Numbered from the stretch's first letter, positions 25,734 to 35,239 are shown. The stretch is 64,000 bases of DNA from Clostridium formicaceticum (GCF_001854185.1 NZ_CP017603.1:3286001-3350000), one strand, 5' to 3'. Program-made: numbers and translations. Notes: a model not told the origin generated them from the letters alone.

Positions 25734-28355
25734 ATGAAGGTAATCGTTAGTCATGAAAACTTAGATTTTGATGGAATTGCCAGCATGATAGCATGTTCCA
25801 AACTACATCCTGAAGCTATTGTGGTCTTTAGTGGACGCGTGAATAATGATGTTAAAAAGTTCTATAGTTTATATAAAAATATTTTAGCTATAAAGTCTGC
25901 CAATGAAATTGATCTTAAAGCAATTAAAGAACTAATGATTGTAGATGTAAATAGCTTTAAGAGGGTAGGAAAATTTAAAGAATTAGCCAATCATAGTATT
26001 CCTATCACCATTTATGACCATCATCAAGAGACAGAAGATACCATTGTCAAAGCCCGTAAAATTATGAAGCCCTATGGCTCTTGCACAGCTATTTTGGTGG
26101 AGTTAATTAAGGAAAAAGAGGTAACTATTACCTCCTTTGAGGCCACCTTGTTTCTTATGGGCATCTATACCGATACTAACTGTCTAACCTTCTCCAGTAC
26201 AAAACCACAGGATGCAGCCGCCGCAGCTTATCTATTAGAAAAAGGAGCAGATCTAGAAATTGTTAATACTTTTATTCAAACATCCTTTGGTAATGAGCAT
26301 GACCAGTTATTTTTAGATCTTTTGTTAAATATGGAGACTATGGAGGTAAATAATTATAGGATTATACTTTCTCTTTATGAAAATGATCGTTTTATTGGAG
26401 AACTAGGACATATCGCCAGTAAAATGTTAGAAATCAAAAACTGTGATGCTGTGTTTTTGATTGCAAAAATGGAAAACCGTTGTTATTTGGTGGGTAGGAG
26501 TTTAAAGGAGGATATCAATGTTCCTTTTATTTTAAAAGAATTTAATGGGGCAGGACATGATAAAGCTGCATCGGCTGTAGTGAAAAATGGTGAACCACAG
26601 GTTTTAAGAGAAGCATTGCTAGAGGCATTACATACAAAGATAAAACCACAAATAACAGCAAGAGATATTATGAATTATCCTGTAAAAATCGTATTTGAGG
26701 ATATGAACATTGAAGAAGTAAGCAAAATCATGCTCAGATATGGTCATACAGGTATGCCGGTGATTAAAGATAACTACATTATTGGTATTATTTCTAGAAC
26801 GGATGTTGATAAAGCGATGCAGCATGGGTTAGGACATGCCCCCGTGAAGGGATTTATGACAAGAGAAGTAAAAACCATTAGTCCTACAACCTCTCTTAGT
26901 GAGATCAATGATCTGCTTGTTAAAAATAATATTGGTCGATTGCCTGTAGTAGAGGAGGATAAGATCATTGGCATTGTAACAAGAACAGATTTATTGAGAA
27001 TGTTACATGGTAATAATCATCCTTATTGGTATAAAAAGACCTTTACAGAGAATGAAAAAGCAATAAACTGTTTAAATAAAATAAAACAACTTCCAGAAGA
27101 AACCTATAATCTTTTAAAGCTTGTGGGAAAAGTAGGAGATTCATTAGATAAAAAAGTTTATGTGGTAGGGGGATTTGTTAGGGATTTATTATTAAAAAGA
27201 GAAAACTATGATGTCGATATCGTTGTAGAGGGGGATGGGGTCTTATTTGCTGAAGAACTCAATCAAAAACTACAGGGGAAACTTTTGGTTCATGAAGCTT
27301 TTGGCACTGCATCCATTAGGTTGGAGAAAAACAATGTCATTGATATTGTTTCTGCCCGCAGAGAATATTATGAGTATCCAGCTGCTCTACCAAAGGTGGA
27401 AAAGAGTTCAATATGGAATGATCTTTTTAGAAGAGATTTCACAATAAATTGTATGGCGATACAATTGAATACAGAAAGTTTCGGTAAATTAATTGATTAT
27501 TTTGATGGGTTGCAGGATATGAAGCATCGTAGAATAAGAGTTTTATATAATTTAAGTTTTATTGAAGATCCAACGAGAATTTTCAGGGCCATTAGATTTG
27601 CAGCCAGGATGGATTTTACCATTGAAAATGAAACCAAAAATTTTATGATGGAAGCTATTAGAGATCACATGATAGAAAAGGTCAGTGATGATAGGATTCG
27701 TGAAGAAATCAGTCCCATGCTAGAGGATGAAAACTTCATAAAATATATTTTATCTATGCAAGCATTTAACTTGTTTGAGGCCATAGACCCTGACTTAGTT
27801 CTTACAAAGGAAAGCATTAAAAAGCTTAGCAGTATCCAAAGCGCTATTGATGCGTTTCGTGAATTTTTTTCTATCATACCCAGTGTACGAAGGATCATTA
27901 TTACAGGAATTTTTCGGGATTTTCCCATGGATAGACTCCATGATGTTTTAACGAAATTTGTTGCTAATAAGCAATTGGCAACAAATATATATCATACCTT
28001 AGAAAACAAAGAAAACATTTACCAGCTATTGACGAAGGAGGATGTAGATAGATTCACTTTATATCGTGTCTTGAATCAACATGATTTAGAGGATCTTATC
28101 TTTTACTACAATGATTGCGAAGATGGCTACATAAAACATTATATTATGTACTATATGCTGCATCTAAAAAATATCAAACTGAGTATGTCTGGGGAGGATT
28201 TAATTAATTTAAATATTAAGCCTGGGCCTATCTATAAAAAAGTTTTAGAGAGTGTTTTGAAGGCCAAGGTATCTGGAGAAATTTATAATAAAGATGACGA
28301 GATCAACTATGCATATGATTTATATCAAGAACTGAAGGGAGAGGAAAATGTTTAG
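25734..28355 (+). CDS. DHH-CBS-CCA/poly(A) polymerase fusion protein
   Basis: An 873-aa three-part protein. Residues 1-310 are a DHH/DHHA1 phosphoesterase (HENLDFDGIASM, IYDHHQET, FNGAGHDKAA). Residues about 315-435 hold two CBS domains (ARDIMNYPVKIVFEDM and VKGFMTREVKTISP), which usually bind adenine nucleotides. Residues about 465-873 form a class II nucleotidyltransferase with GGFVRDLLLKR, the NYDVDIVVEGDG metal site and the RRDFTINCMAI motif. Such fusions are known in several lineages as CCA-adding or A-adding enzymes. They may couple tRNA 3'-end building to oligonucleotide breakdown under nucleotide control. Length is normal for the fusion. It overlaps the M50 gene by 8 bp. Confidence 0.92.
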   Translation: MKVIVSHENLDFDGIASMIACSKLHPEAIVVFSGRVNNDVKKFYSLYKNILAIKSANEIDLKAIKELMIVDVNSFKRVGKFKELANHSIPITIYDHHQETEDTIVKARKIMKPYGSCTAILVELIKEKEVTITSFEATLFLMGIYTDTNCLTFSSTKPQDAAAAAYLLEKGADLEIVNTFIQTSFGNEHDQLFLDLLLNMETMEVNNYRIILSLYENDRFIGELGHIASKMLEIKNCDAVFLIAKMENRCYLVGRSLKEDINVPFILKEFNGAGHDKAASAVVKNGEPQVLREALLEALHTKIKPQITARDIMNYPVKIVFEDMNIEEVSKIMLRYGHTGMPVIKDNYIIGIISRTDVDKAMQHGLGHAPVKGFMTREVKTISPTTSLSEINDLLVKNNIGRLPVVEEDKIIGIVTRTDLLRMLHGNNHPYWYKKTFTENEKAINCLNKIKQLPEETYNLLKLVGKVGDSLDKKVYVVGGFVRDLLLKRENYDVDIVVEGDGVLFAEELNQKLQGKLLVHEAFGTASIRLEKNNVIDIVSARREYYEYPAALPKVEKSSIWNDLFRRDFTINCMAIQLNTESFGKLIDYFDGLQDMKHRRIRVLYNLSFIEDPTRIFRAIRFAARMDFTIENETKNFMMEAIRDHMIEKVSDDRIREEISPMLEDENFIKYILSMQAFNLFEAIDPDLVLTKESIKKLSSIQSAIDAFREFFSIIPSVRRIIITGIFRDFPMDRLHDVLTKFVANKQLATNIYHTLENKENIYQLLTKEDVDRFTLYRVLNQHDLEDLIFYYNDCEDGYIKHYIMYYMLHLKNIKLSMSGEDLINLNIKPGPIYKKVLESVLKAKVSGEIYNKDDEINYAYDLYQELKGEENV

Positions 28356-28968
28356 TTTAGATATTGTTACAATTCTTTTAACATTACCGGGGATTTTATT
28401 GGCATTAACGATTCACGAATTTTCTCATGCTTATAGTGCCTACTTATTAGGGGACGATACAGCCAAGTATTATGGAAGACTGACATTAAATCCATTAGCC
28501 CATATTGATCTTGTAGGCTTCCTCATGCTGATTTTTTTTCGGTTTGGATGGGCAAAACCAGTTCCTATTAATCCTAAAAATTTCTCCGATAGGAGAAAGG
28601 GTTATTTCTTGGTATCTATAGCCGGGCCCCTGTCAAATATTGTATTAGCGATTTTATCTACTTTCTTTTTCGCCTTGGCTATAAGGCTAGCATTAAGTGA
28701 GTTTATTCATACAATGCTGTATTTTTCTATCTTTATTAATTTAGTTTTAGCGGTGTTTAATTTATTTCCTATTCCTCCTCTAGATGGGTCAAAAATTTTA
28801 CTGAGTATATTACCTAGTAGTTTTGAAGAAACCTACTATAGGCTGCAGAAATATACTTATATTCTCTTGTTTTTGTTAGTCTACTTTAGGGTAATCAATA
28901 GAGTATTATTTCCCATCGTACAATATCTATTAAATTTATTGCTGGGCTTTGTTATGTATCTTGTTTAG
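28348..28968 (+). CDS. Site-2 protease family membrane metalloprotease (M50)
   Basis: A 206-aa integral membrane protein with the zinc motif HEFSH (about 23-27) in the first hydrophobic region and the second-site motif NLFPIPPLDGSKIL (about 134-147). This is the compact YwhC/Rip3-like branch of S2P proteases without PDZ or CBS domains. No substrate is indicated. ATG 28348 lies within the end of the preceding gene after GGGAGAGG, and scpA begins 11 nt downstream, so the genes are cotranscribed. Confidence 0.9.
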   Translation: MFSLDIVTILLTLPGILLALTIHEFSHAYSAYLLGDDTAKYYGRLTLNPLAHIDLVGFLMLIFFRFGWAKPVPINPKNFSDRRKGYFLVSIAGPLSNIVLAILSTFFFALAIRLALSEFIHTMLYFSIFINLVLAVFNLFPIPPLDGSKILLSILPSSFEETYYRLQKYTYILLFLLVYFRVINRVLFPIVQYLLNLLLGFVMYLV

Positions 28969-28979
28969 GGGGGAATAGC

Positions 28980-29723
28980 ATGAGTTGCAGGATTAAAATT
29001 CAAGCTTTTGAAGGAGCATTTGATTTATTATTTCATCTTATTGAAAAAAATGAGATAGATATTTATGATATTCCCATCAATGAAATAACAGAGCAATATC
29101 TTCACTACCTTTATCAAATGGAAAAATTAGATTTAGAGGTTGCCAGCGAATTTTTAGTCATGGCTGCTACTTTAATTGAAATTAAGTCTAAAATGTTGTT
29201 GCCAAAAGAAGTTGTAAAAGAGGATAAGGTAGAGGCTGAAACGGTTGACCCAAGGAGTGAACTAGTAGAAAGGCTGTTGGAGTATAAAAGATATAAATGC
29301 ATGGCAGAAGAGTTGAAACAAAGAGAGGATCATTATAATAAGTTGTATTTTAAACAAAAAGAAGAAATTATCATGGAGACTTCAGAAGCTGATGTCGCTT
29401 TAGAGAACCTTAAGCTGGATGATTTGGTAAAGGTTTTTGAAAAGCTTCTGTTAAATTACGAAAAACATAAAAATGATCGTCCTTATAATGTAAGACATAT
29501 CTCTAGAGACACCTATACCATTGAAGATAAAATTACTAGTATTTTAACGATGCTACAGCATCATAAAAAAATAACCTTTGACAGTATTTTTATATTGGCA
29601 AAGGAAAAGTTAGAGGTGGTTGTAACTTTTTTAGCTTTGCTAGAATTAATAAAAGGAAAAAAAATAAAGGTGATGCAGGAAAAGAGTTTCGAAGGTATTG
29701 TGATAGAAGGAATAAGTAATTGA
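28980..29723 (+). CDS. scpA: Segregation and condensation protein A
   Basis: A 247-aa kleisin that bridges Smc heads and binds ScpB in the condensin complex. Its N-terminal Smc-binding part reads FEGAFDLLFHLIEKNEIDIYDIPINEI, followed by EFLVMAATLIEIKSKMLLP, then a charged linker and the C-terminal winged helix (about 165-247). Length is normal. It starts at ATG 28980 after GGGGGG and directly precedes scpB, the universal order. Confidence 0.96.
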   Translation: MSCRIKIQAFEGAFDLLFHLIEKNEIDIYDIPINEITEQYLHYLYQMEKLDLEVASEFLVMAATLIEIKSKMLLPKEVVKEDKVEAETVDPRSELVERLLEYKRYKCMAEELKQREDHYNKLYFKQKEEIIMETSEADVALENLKLDDLVKVFEKLLLNYEKHKNDRPYNVRHISRDTYTIEDKITSILTMLQHHKKITFDSIFILAKEKLEVVVTFLALLELIKGKKIKVMQEKSFEGIVIEGISN

Positions 29724-29733
29724 GGTGCTAAGA

Positions 29734-30309
29734 ATGGATGAAATAAACAGGGAAGAAATAAAGTGTATTATAGAAGCAGTGCTTTTTGCCTGGTCTGAAC
29801 CTATATCTATCAAAGAACTCAGTAGAGTCCTGTCTATAGAAGGCAAGGAAATTAAAAAAATTTTAGAGGAAATGATAGATGCCTTTAATTTTCACAAGAG
29901 AGGGATACAGATTATAAAGATGAACGATTATTATCAGTTGGCTACAAGACAGGAATACTATCCCTATATAAGAAAGCTATTGGAGCCCAAGGAAAATAAA
30001 GGTTTAACCCAAGCAGCTTTAGAGACTTTAGCCATTATTGCTTATAAGCAACCAATCACGAAAGCAGAAATTGAAGGCATTCGAGGCGTAAAATGTGATA
30101 AGGCTTTAAGTACGCTGCAGGAAAAAAGTCTAATAGAGGAACAGGGAAGGCTTGAAAAAATCGGTAGGCCCATTGTTTATGGTACCACGATGCAATTTTT
30201 AAAGACCTTTGGCCTAAAGGCTATCGATGATTTACCAGATATTAGTGGGTTTAAACTCTTGGCTGAAAATAGTGAGATGGGTGGAGAAAAGGATATCTTT
30301 AGTAAGTAA
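29734..30309 (+). CDS. scpB: Segregation and condensation protein B
   Basis: A 191-aa protein with two tandem winged-helix domains. The core is visible as IIEAVLFAWSEPISIKEL near the start and AALETLAIIAYKQPITKAEIEGIRGV near 95-120. ScpB dimers bind ScpA and stabilise the Smc complex on DNA. ATG 29734 is preferred to GTG 29725 because GAGGTG lies before it. A clear terminator follows. Confidence 0.95.
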   Translation: MDEINREEIKCIIEAVLFAWSEPISIKELSRVLSIEGKEIKKILEEMIDAFNFHKRGIQIIKMNDYYQLATRQEYYPYIRKLLEPKENKGLTQAALETLAIIAYKQPITKAEIEGIRGVKCDKALSTLQEKSLIEEQGRLEKIGRPIVYGTTMQFLKTFGLKAIDDLPDISGFKLLAENSEMGGEKDIFSK

Positions 30310-30333
30310 TAAGCAAACAAGATAGAAATATAG

Positions 30334-30377
30334 AAAAGCCACTTTTTTAATAGTTTTATTAAAAAGCAGTGGCTTTT
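30334..30377. terminator. Bidirectional terminator between scpB and speD
   Basis: AAAAGCCACT (30334-30343) pairs with AGTGGCTTTT (30368-30377). T-runs on both strands let it serve scpB and the converging speD. Confidence 0.85.
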
Positions 30378-30385
30378 TACATCTC

Positions 30386-30799
30386 CTAAACAGAAATTTT
30401 GTATTTGATGTCTGTATATTTATTTTTTGAGTGTTTTCTTATTCTAGAAACAATACCTCTAGGTAGTTCTTCTGTATCCGTCACTTCTGCTTTTAATTTT
30501 TCTTTTAAATATTCAAATGAAGCCCAAGGATTTACTTCACCACCACAGGTAAATACATCAATAGAAGCGTAACCATATTCTGGCCATGTGTGGATGGTTA
30601 AATGAGATTCTTGAATAACAACGACGCCACTTACTCCCCAAGGATTAAACATATGAAAATTGCTGGTTACTACCGTAGCATTAGCGGCTTCAGCAGCCTC
30701 CACCATATATTTTTCAATTAACTTATGATCATTTAAAATATCTGAATCACAGTTATAAAACTCCGCTAAAATATGTCTACCTAATTGTTCCATTTTCAT
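30386..30799 (-). CDS. speD: S-adenosylmethionine decarboxylase proenzyme
   Basis: A 137-aa pyruvoyl enzyme of the short bacterial class that makes decarboxylated AdoMet for spermidine synthesis. Self-cleavage would occur at E64-S65 in [12 protein letters not shown], turning S65 into the pyruvoyl group; H70 and C85 (DVFTCGG) are the other active-site residues. ATG 30799 is chosen because GGGAG lies about 10 nt upstream; TTG 30808 lies too close. No speE is next to it. An 18-bp-arm palindrome stands 54 nt upstream. Confidence 0.95.
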   Translation of the reverse strand: MKMEQLGRHILAEFYNCDSDILNDHKLIEKYMVEAAEAANATVVTSNFHMFNPWGVSGVVVIQESHLTIHTWPEYGYASIDVFTCGGEVNPWASFEYLKEKLKAEVTDTEELPRGIVSRIRKHSKNKYTDIKYKISV

Positions 30800-30853
30800 T
30801 CTAATCAATCTCCCTTCTTATTTTGCAAGTTAAGTGATAGTAAGTTAGCTATC

Positions 30854-30892
30854 TAAATAATAGATATGCACATAGTGCATATCTATTATTTA
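30854..30892 (-). promoter_or_regulatory. 39-bp perfect palindrome upstream of speD
   Basis: Two perfect 18-bp arms (30854-30871 and 30875-30892, containing AATAGATATGCAC) around the trinucleotide ATA. It lies 54 nt before the speD start. It could be an operator or, as RNA, a leader hairpin. On the + strand it is followed by TATTTTC, so termination of antisense transcription is also possible. Confidence 0.55.
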
Positions 30893-31085
30893 TATTTTCA
30901 ACTATATTAAATATATAGATTTTTGAGAAAAAGTCAATAGTTTTCATGGGTTTTCCTAAAAAATATTCTAAAGCTTATTGTTTAGTTCTTCAAAAAGAGA
31001 ATTTGTTTTATGGATTACCAGAAATAAGTCTATTATCGTTAAAAATGGAAAAAATAGTAATACTATAACTTAGAGGTGATTACGC

Positions 31086-31742
31086 TTGCTGATTTACTAT
31101 TTTTTTGTTTTTTTAATAATTTTTTTAGGATGCGTTATGTTACTATTGTTTTTAAACTTAAGAATAGAAATACATTTTATAAGGGAGGGAGAAAATGACG
31201 AAATAAATATTACTGTTTCTACTTTAAAGAATTTGTTAAAATATAGAACAACTATTCCTTTTGTGGATTTTCTAAATAATGGTAGAAATATATTAACAAC
31301 AAATGTTTATAAAAAGGCTGAAGTATCAAACACTGAAGCTTTAGAGGATGAAAAACAAGAAAAAGAGCTAAACTATAATGAAATAAAAATTATTGTTAAA
31401 AGAGGTCATTATTATTACAAAAAGTATTGGCAGGTACTTCAGTATATAAAAAAAAGAATAATCATTCACAAGGTATTATGGAAAACACAAGTAGGCTTAG
31501 AGGATGCCGCAGATACAGCTATCATTAGCGGTCTGCTTTGGGGAGTAAAGGCAAATCTTATGACACTGCTAAAAAGCAAAGTAAGACCACAAGCTATTCA
31601 CATAGATGTTGCTCCTTATTACGTTTGTAAAAGATTTGGCATGATTTTTGATTGTATAGTGACTTTAAAAATAGGATATATTATAATTGCGGGCATAAAA
31701 TTGCTTTCAACAAAAATTAAGGGTGGTGAAGACATTGAATGA
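31086..31742 (+). CDS. DUF2953 domain protein (YtfI-like)
   Basis: A 218-aa protein with an N-terminal membrane segment (1-25) and the DUF2953 region in its C-terminal half (VGLEDAADTAIISGLLWGVK ... IDVAPYY). In Bacillus the ytfI-ytfJ pair has the same order. It starts at TTG 31086 after GAGGTGAT, and its stop overlaps the gerW start. Its function is unknown; pairing with a spore protein suggests a sporulation role. Confidence 0.85.
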   Translation: MLIYYFFVFLIIFLGCVMLLLFLNLRIEIHFIREGENDEINITVSTLKNLLKYRTTIPFVDFLNNGRNILTTNVYKKAEVSNTEALEDEKQEKELNYNEIKIIVKRGHYYYKKYWQVLQYIKKRIIIHKVLWKTQVGLEDAADTAIISGLLWGVKANLMTLLKSKVRPQAIHIDVAPYYVCKRFGMIFDCIVTLKIGYIIIAGIKLLSTKIKGGEDIE

Positions 31743-32199
31743 ACATCCAATAGAAGCTTTGATGAAGACTACTATGGAAAGTATTAAAGAAATGGTAGAT
31801 GTAAATACCATTGTAGGAGATGCTGTTGAAACCCCAGATGGAACAGTAATTATACCTATCTCTAAAGTATCCTTTGGCTTTGCCTCTGGTGGGGGAGATT
31901 ATATAAATGAAAAACCCTCTGAAGAGGAAGGTAAAGACGAACAAGAAAAAAATAGTGGAAGTAACGGGAGTAAGGAAAAGTTCCCCTTTGCTGGTGGAGC
32001 AGGCGCAGGGGTTTCTGTACAGCCTGTAGCCTTTATGGTTGTAGGCAATGGACAAATAAAATTAATGCCTGTTGATCAGAGGGCAAACATGATAGATAAT
32101 TTAATTAACACTACACCCAAAGTCATCCATAGCATTCAAAGTATGTTTAATAAAAAACAAGGATCAAATGATTCAGACAATATAATTACTTATGAATAG
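31735..32199 (+). CDS. gerW: Spore protein GerW/YtfJ
   Basis: A 155-aa member of the GerW/YtfJ family. It has the conserved IPISKVSFGFASGGGDY region (about 45-61), a low-complexity acidic-Lys-Ser linker (66-85), and FPFAGGAGAGVSVQPVAFMV (about 87-106). In Bacillus this forespore protein is needed for normal lysozyme-independent germination. TTG 31735 is chosen since AAGGGTGG lies 8 nt upstream. It overlaps the DUF2953 stop codon, so the two are coupled. Confidence 0.92.
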   Translation: MNEHPIEALMKTTMESIKEMVDVNTIVGDAVETPDGTVIIPISKVSFGFASGGGDYINEKPSEEEGKDEQEKNSGSNGSKEKFPFAGGAGAGVSVQPVAFMVVGNGQIKLMPVDQRANMIDNLINTTPKVIHSIQSMFNKKQGSNDSDNIITYE

Positions 32200-32232
32200 G
32201 GGATATGCTTTATATCCTCTATTCATTTTTTG
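32194..32232 (+). terminator. Intrinsic terminator of gerW
   Basis: GAATAGGGGATAT (32194-32206) pairs with ATATCCTCTATTC (32212-32224), one G-U pair, followed by ATTTTTT. It includes the stop codon. Confidence 0.88.
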
Positions 32233-32327
32233 TACAATATTTAATGCGTCTAATATAAAATTTGAAACTTTTGGATGGTAAGGTTATAATTAGATTAAGT
32301 ACGAATCAATAGAAAAGGGGGCAGCAT

Positions 32328-32750
32328 ATGGATATTAGAGAAGCTATAGAAATGATATGGAATAACAGAAAGTATAGTACCAATGACCCTAAAACTGCTA
32401 TAAGTCATTTAAATGAAGAAGTTGCAGAGTCCTTAAAGGCTTTAATGAAGGGGGACTTAGATAAAGCGAAGCGAGAGTTGCAGGATGCAATGTCCTGTTT
32501 ATTTATAGCCATGAAGGTACTAGAAGTGGATGCTGTAGAAGCCGTCAATAAGCAAGTAACACAAATGAAAAAAAGAAATAATAAAATTATGATCTTTAAA
32601 AAAGACAAAGTAGAAATTTATGTAGATGGTTTATTAAGAGGTGGATGGTCTATTTGGGGACCAGAAGATATTAAAGAGGCAGAAAATTTAGCAAAAGAAT
32701 TTGGCTGTGATATCGAGCATGCGTTTGATGAAATAAAAAATGATAAGTAA
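32328..32750 (+). CDS. MazG-like nucleotide pyrophosphohydrolase with C-terminal extension
   Basis: A 140-aa protein. Residues 1-85 look like an all-alpha MazG-type NTP pyrophosphohydrolase, with the metal-binding pattern HLNEEVAESLKAL (E30, E31, E34) and later ELQDAMSCLF (E46-D49 region). Residues 88-140 form a separate mixed alpha/beta tail (KVEIYVDGLLRGGWSIWGPED) that I do not recognise. It is transcribed alone after AAAGGGGG. It may clean the nucleotide pool; the substrate is unknown. Confidence 0.72.
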   Translation: MDIREAIEMIWNNRKYSTNDPKTAISHLNEEVAESLKALMKGDLDKAKRELQDAMSCLFIAMKVLEVDAVEAVNKQVTQMKKRNNKIMIFKKDKVEIYVDGLLRGGWSIWGPEDIKEAENLAKEFGCDIEHAFDEIKNDK

Positions 32751-32778
32751 AAGCACTTTTACTTATCATTTTTTATTT
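32740..32778 (+). terminator. Intrinsic terminator of the MazG-like gene
   Basis: A perfect 14-bp stem (32740-32753 with 32756-32769, arm ATGATAAGTAAAAG), 2-nt loop, then TTTTTATTT. The stop codon is inside the stem. Confidence 0.9.
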
Positions 32779-32922
32779 CATTTTTTATAGAATGATTCTT
32801 TGTTATTTTGCTTATAATAATTTACGAATCATCTATTTGTCAATTTGCAGCTGTAGAAAACATGGTTTTTATTGCATTTTAAAAGTATAAACCTATATTA
32901 AACAAGAAATGAGGTTGAATAT

Positions 32923-34035
32923 ATGTTGAAAAGAGCAGGTATATTTCTACTCATTCTCACAACGATACTATCGGTAAACTTCTACAGATTTGCAGAAGAA
33001 GTACATGCTAATGGAAGAGCTAGTATCGTTATGGATGTAGAAACCGGCAGAATACTCTACGAAAATAATATCTATGAACAATTACCAATGGCCAGTACAA
33101 CCAAAATTATGACAGCGTTGTTGGCAATTGAAAATATCCCTGAAGATAAAATGGTTAAAATTCATCCAAAAGCTCAAGGGGTGGAAGGTTCTTCTATTTA
33201 TCTAGAAGCAAATGAAAAAGTAAGAATGATAGACCTATTATATGGATTAATGTTAAGGTCTGGGAATGATGCTGCTACAGCGATAGCCTATGAGGTAAGT
33301 GGGTCTATAGAAGAATTTGCACAACTGATGAATCTCCGTGCTAAGGAAATCGGAGCCAAGAACACAAATTTTGTTAACCCCCATGGATTGCATGATGAAA
33401 ATCACTATACTACTGCCTATGATTTGGCACTGATTACTAGAGAAGCTTTAAAAAATCCTATTTTTAAAGAAGTAGTAAAAACAAAGTTTTGGACAGCTGA
33501 AAGGGATGGCTATAAACATTTTGCAAATAAAAATAAAACATTGAGTATTTGTGAAGGTGGGGATGGTGTCAAAACAGGTTTTACCAAAAAATCAGGTAGA
33601 TGTTTGGTTGCCTCTGCTACCAGAAATAATATGCAGTTTGTAGCTGTAACATTAAATGATGGGGATTGGTTTAATACAACCAATGAACTGCTAAATCGTT
33701 GTTTTGAGGACTATGTACCCTATACTGTTTTTGAAGAAGGTGATTTGACTAAAAAGGTTTTGGTGGAAGATGGAAAAAAAGATGCCCTCTATATCCATAT
33801 ACCGACAACTTTGATTATACCCATCAAGCAGGAGGAAAGTGGGAAAGTATTATCTGTTATTAAGACACCGGAAGTTTTACAAGCCCCTGTAATTAAAGGG
33901 CAAAAAATTGGACAAATAGTAACTTATCTTGATGGTAAACTAGTGAACACTACAGATTTATTTACCAATGAACATATCGATGAATTAACTACAAAAGAAA
34001 AAATCCTGAAAAAATTTTTTGGAATAAGTAAGTGA
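32923..34035 (+). CDS. Second D-alanyl-D-alanine carboxypeptidase (DacF-like)
   Basis: A 370-aa penicillin-binding protein of the same family as the gene at 24447. It has a signal peptide (about 1-30, ending VHA-N), then STTK (S58-K61), SGND and KTGFT. The C-terminal PBP5-type beta domain follows, and the end (KEKILKKFFGI) is amphipathic. Start ATG 32923. The paralogue is separated by 7 kb of unrelated genes, so the two are probably differently regulated; which one is forespore-specific cannot be told. Confidence 0.92.
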   Translation: MLKRAGIFLLILTTILSVNFYRFAEEVHANGRASIVMDVETGRILYENNIYEQLPMASTTKIMTALLAIENIPEDKMVKIHPKAQGVEGSSIYLEANEKVRMIDLLYGLMLRSGNDAATAIAYEVSGSIEEFAQLMNLRAKEIGAKNTNFVNPHGLHDENHYTTAYDLALITREALKNPIFKEVVKTKFWTAERDGYKHFANKNKTLSICEGGDGVKTGFTKKSGRCLVASATRNNMQFVAVTLNDGDWFNTTNELLNRCFEDYVPYTVFEEGDLTKKVLVEDGKKDALYIHIPTTLIIPIKQEESGKVLSVIKTPEVLQAPVIKGQKIGQIVTYLDGKLVNTTDLFTNEHIDELTTKEKILKKFFGISK

Positions 34036-34052
34036 TTGGATGCTCTCTATAG

Positions 34053-34086
34053 AAAAGTGGCAATGTGCTGATTGTCACTTTTTTCT
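34053..34086 (+). terminator. Intrinsic terminator after the second carboxypeptidase
   Basis: AAAAGTGGCAAT pairs with ATTGTCACTTTT (one G-U), 6-nt loop, then TTTTCTGTTT. Confidence 0.85.
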
Positions 34087-34287
34087 GTTTTTCTTATAAA
34101 CTTTGTAACAATATTCGGTTAAAAAAATATTCTAGTATTATAGCATATTTTACGCTTAAAAATTTAAGTTTATAGTCAGATAGCAAATAGATATTTACCG
34201 CCCAAGACGACAAACATAGCTTTTAGCATACCGAAATTCTTACATGAAGAATCTGTAAAGATTTTGACTAAATAAAGGAGGGAAAGC

Positions 34288-35220
34288 ATGAATAATCACC
34301 GCTGGCAGTGTATTGATGCTGGAAGTGATTATTGTCCATGTTATTTAGCAGAAACAATGGACTGTATCACTTGTTCGCACCTAAAAGGAAAGGAATTCTG
34401 CGACTGCGATTGGCGAGGCGTATGTATATATCAAGCTTTTATATTTGAGGGAAATAGAAAAAAAGACCCTAGAGTAGATTTTGACGCCGAGATTGTAGAA
34501 CGGAAAAAACTTAGTGATAAAATAATTATTTTTACATTGAAAGTACCTCATTCATTTGCTAGACAGGTAAACCAACCTGGTTCCTATATTTTTATAAGAA
34601 ATAAAGATTTTGGCCAATACTTCGATATTCCTATTTCAGTGATGCATGCTGATTGTCAAAAAGATCTTATCCAAATAGCTGTGGAGATTCATGGGGTGAA
34701 GACTAAAACGATTAGAAGTGTAGAAAAAACCATGAGTATTAGAGGACCTTACTGGAATGGTGTGTTGGGGTTGGCGTATCTAAAACAAACACAAAATGCT
34801 AAGTGTCTGGTGATTACAAGAGGAATTGCTCAAGCTCCAGCAGTCTTAGTGATCAATTATCTTTTAAGAAATAATAATGCTATTGATGTTTTGCTAGACC
34901 AAGGTTCTGCTGATTATGATTTTATAGAGGAATTTTGCAAAGTGAAAAATATAGAAAAGTGTAATCTATATGAAGCTCAGGGAATAGAGCTTCTTCAGAA
35001 AAAAATAGACACACAAGATTATGATCTCCTTTTCTTAGGGACTTCTGATTACTTACAGAAAAAATTGTATGATTCTATTGAAAAGTTAAAAGACAAAAAG
35101 GTTGTAATGACAAACAACAATGAAATATGTTGTGGAGAAGGAATTTGTGGTTCCTGTACTATTCATGATATCAATGGTGTTCCTATTCGTACTTGTAAAA
35201 CACAGTTCATAAAAGGGTAA
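34288..35220 (+). CDS. Cys-rich ferredoxin-NADP reductase/PyrK-like flavoprotein
   Basis: A 310-aa protein. An N-terminal extension holds eight cysteines (C8, C16, C18, C26, C29, C38, C40, C46), enough for metal or Fe-S sites. Residues about 60-270 resemble the FAD/NAD reductase module of sulfide dehydrogenase and PyrK. The C-terminus has the 2Fe-2S pattern CCGEGICGSC...C, as in PyrK. It would shuttle electrons between NAD(P)H and Fe-S partners. The next gene, 19 nt away, encodes an FAD oxidoreductase, the probable partner. The physiological substrate is unknown. Confidence 0.82.
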   Translation: MNNHRWQCIDAGSDYCPCYLAETMDCITCSHLKGKEFCDCDWRGVCIYQAFIFEGNRKKDPRVDFDAEIVERKKLSDKIIIFTLKVPHSFARQVNQPGSYIFIRNKDFGQYFDIPISVMHADCQKDLIQIAVEIHGVKTKTIRSVEKTMSIRGPYWNGVLGLAYLKQTQNAKCLVITRGIAQAPAVLVINYLLRNNNAIDVLLDQGSADYDFIEEFCKVKNIEKCNLYEAQGIELLQKKIDTQDYDLLFLGTSDYLQKKLYDSIEKLKDKKVVMTNNNEICCGEGICGSCTIHDINGVPIRTCKTQFIKG

Positions 35221-35239
35221 AGACAGGGGGGGATTTCTT

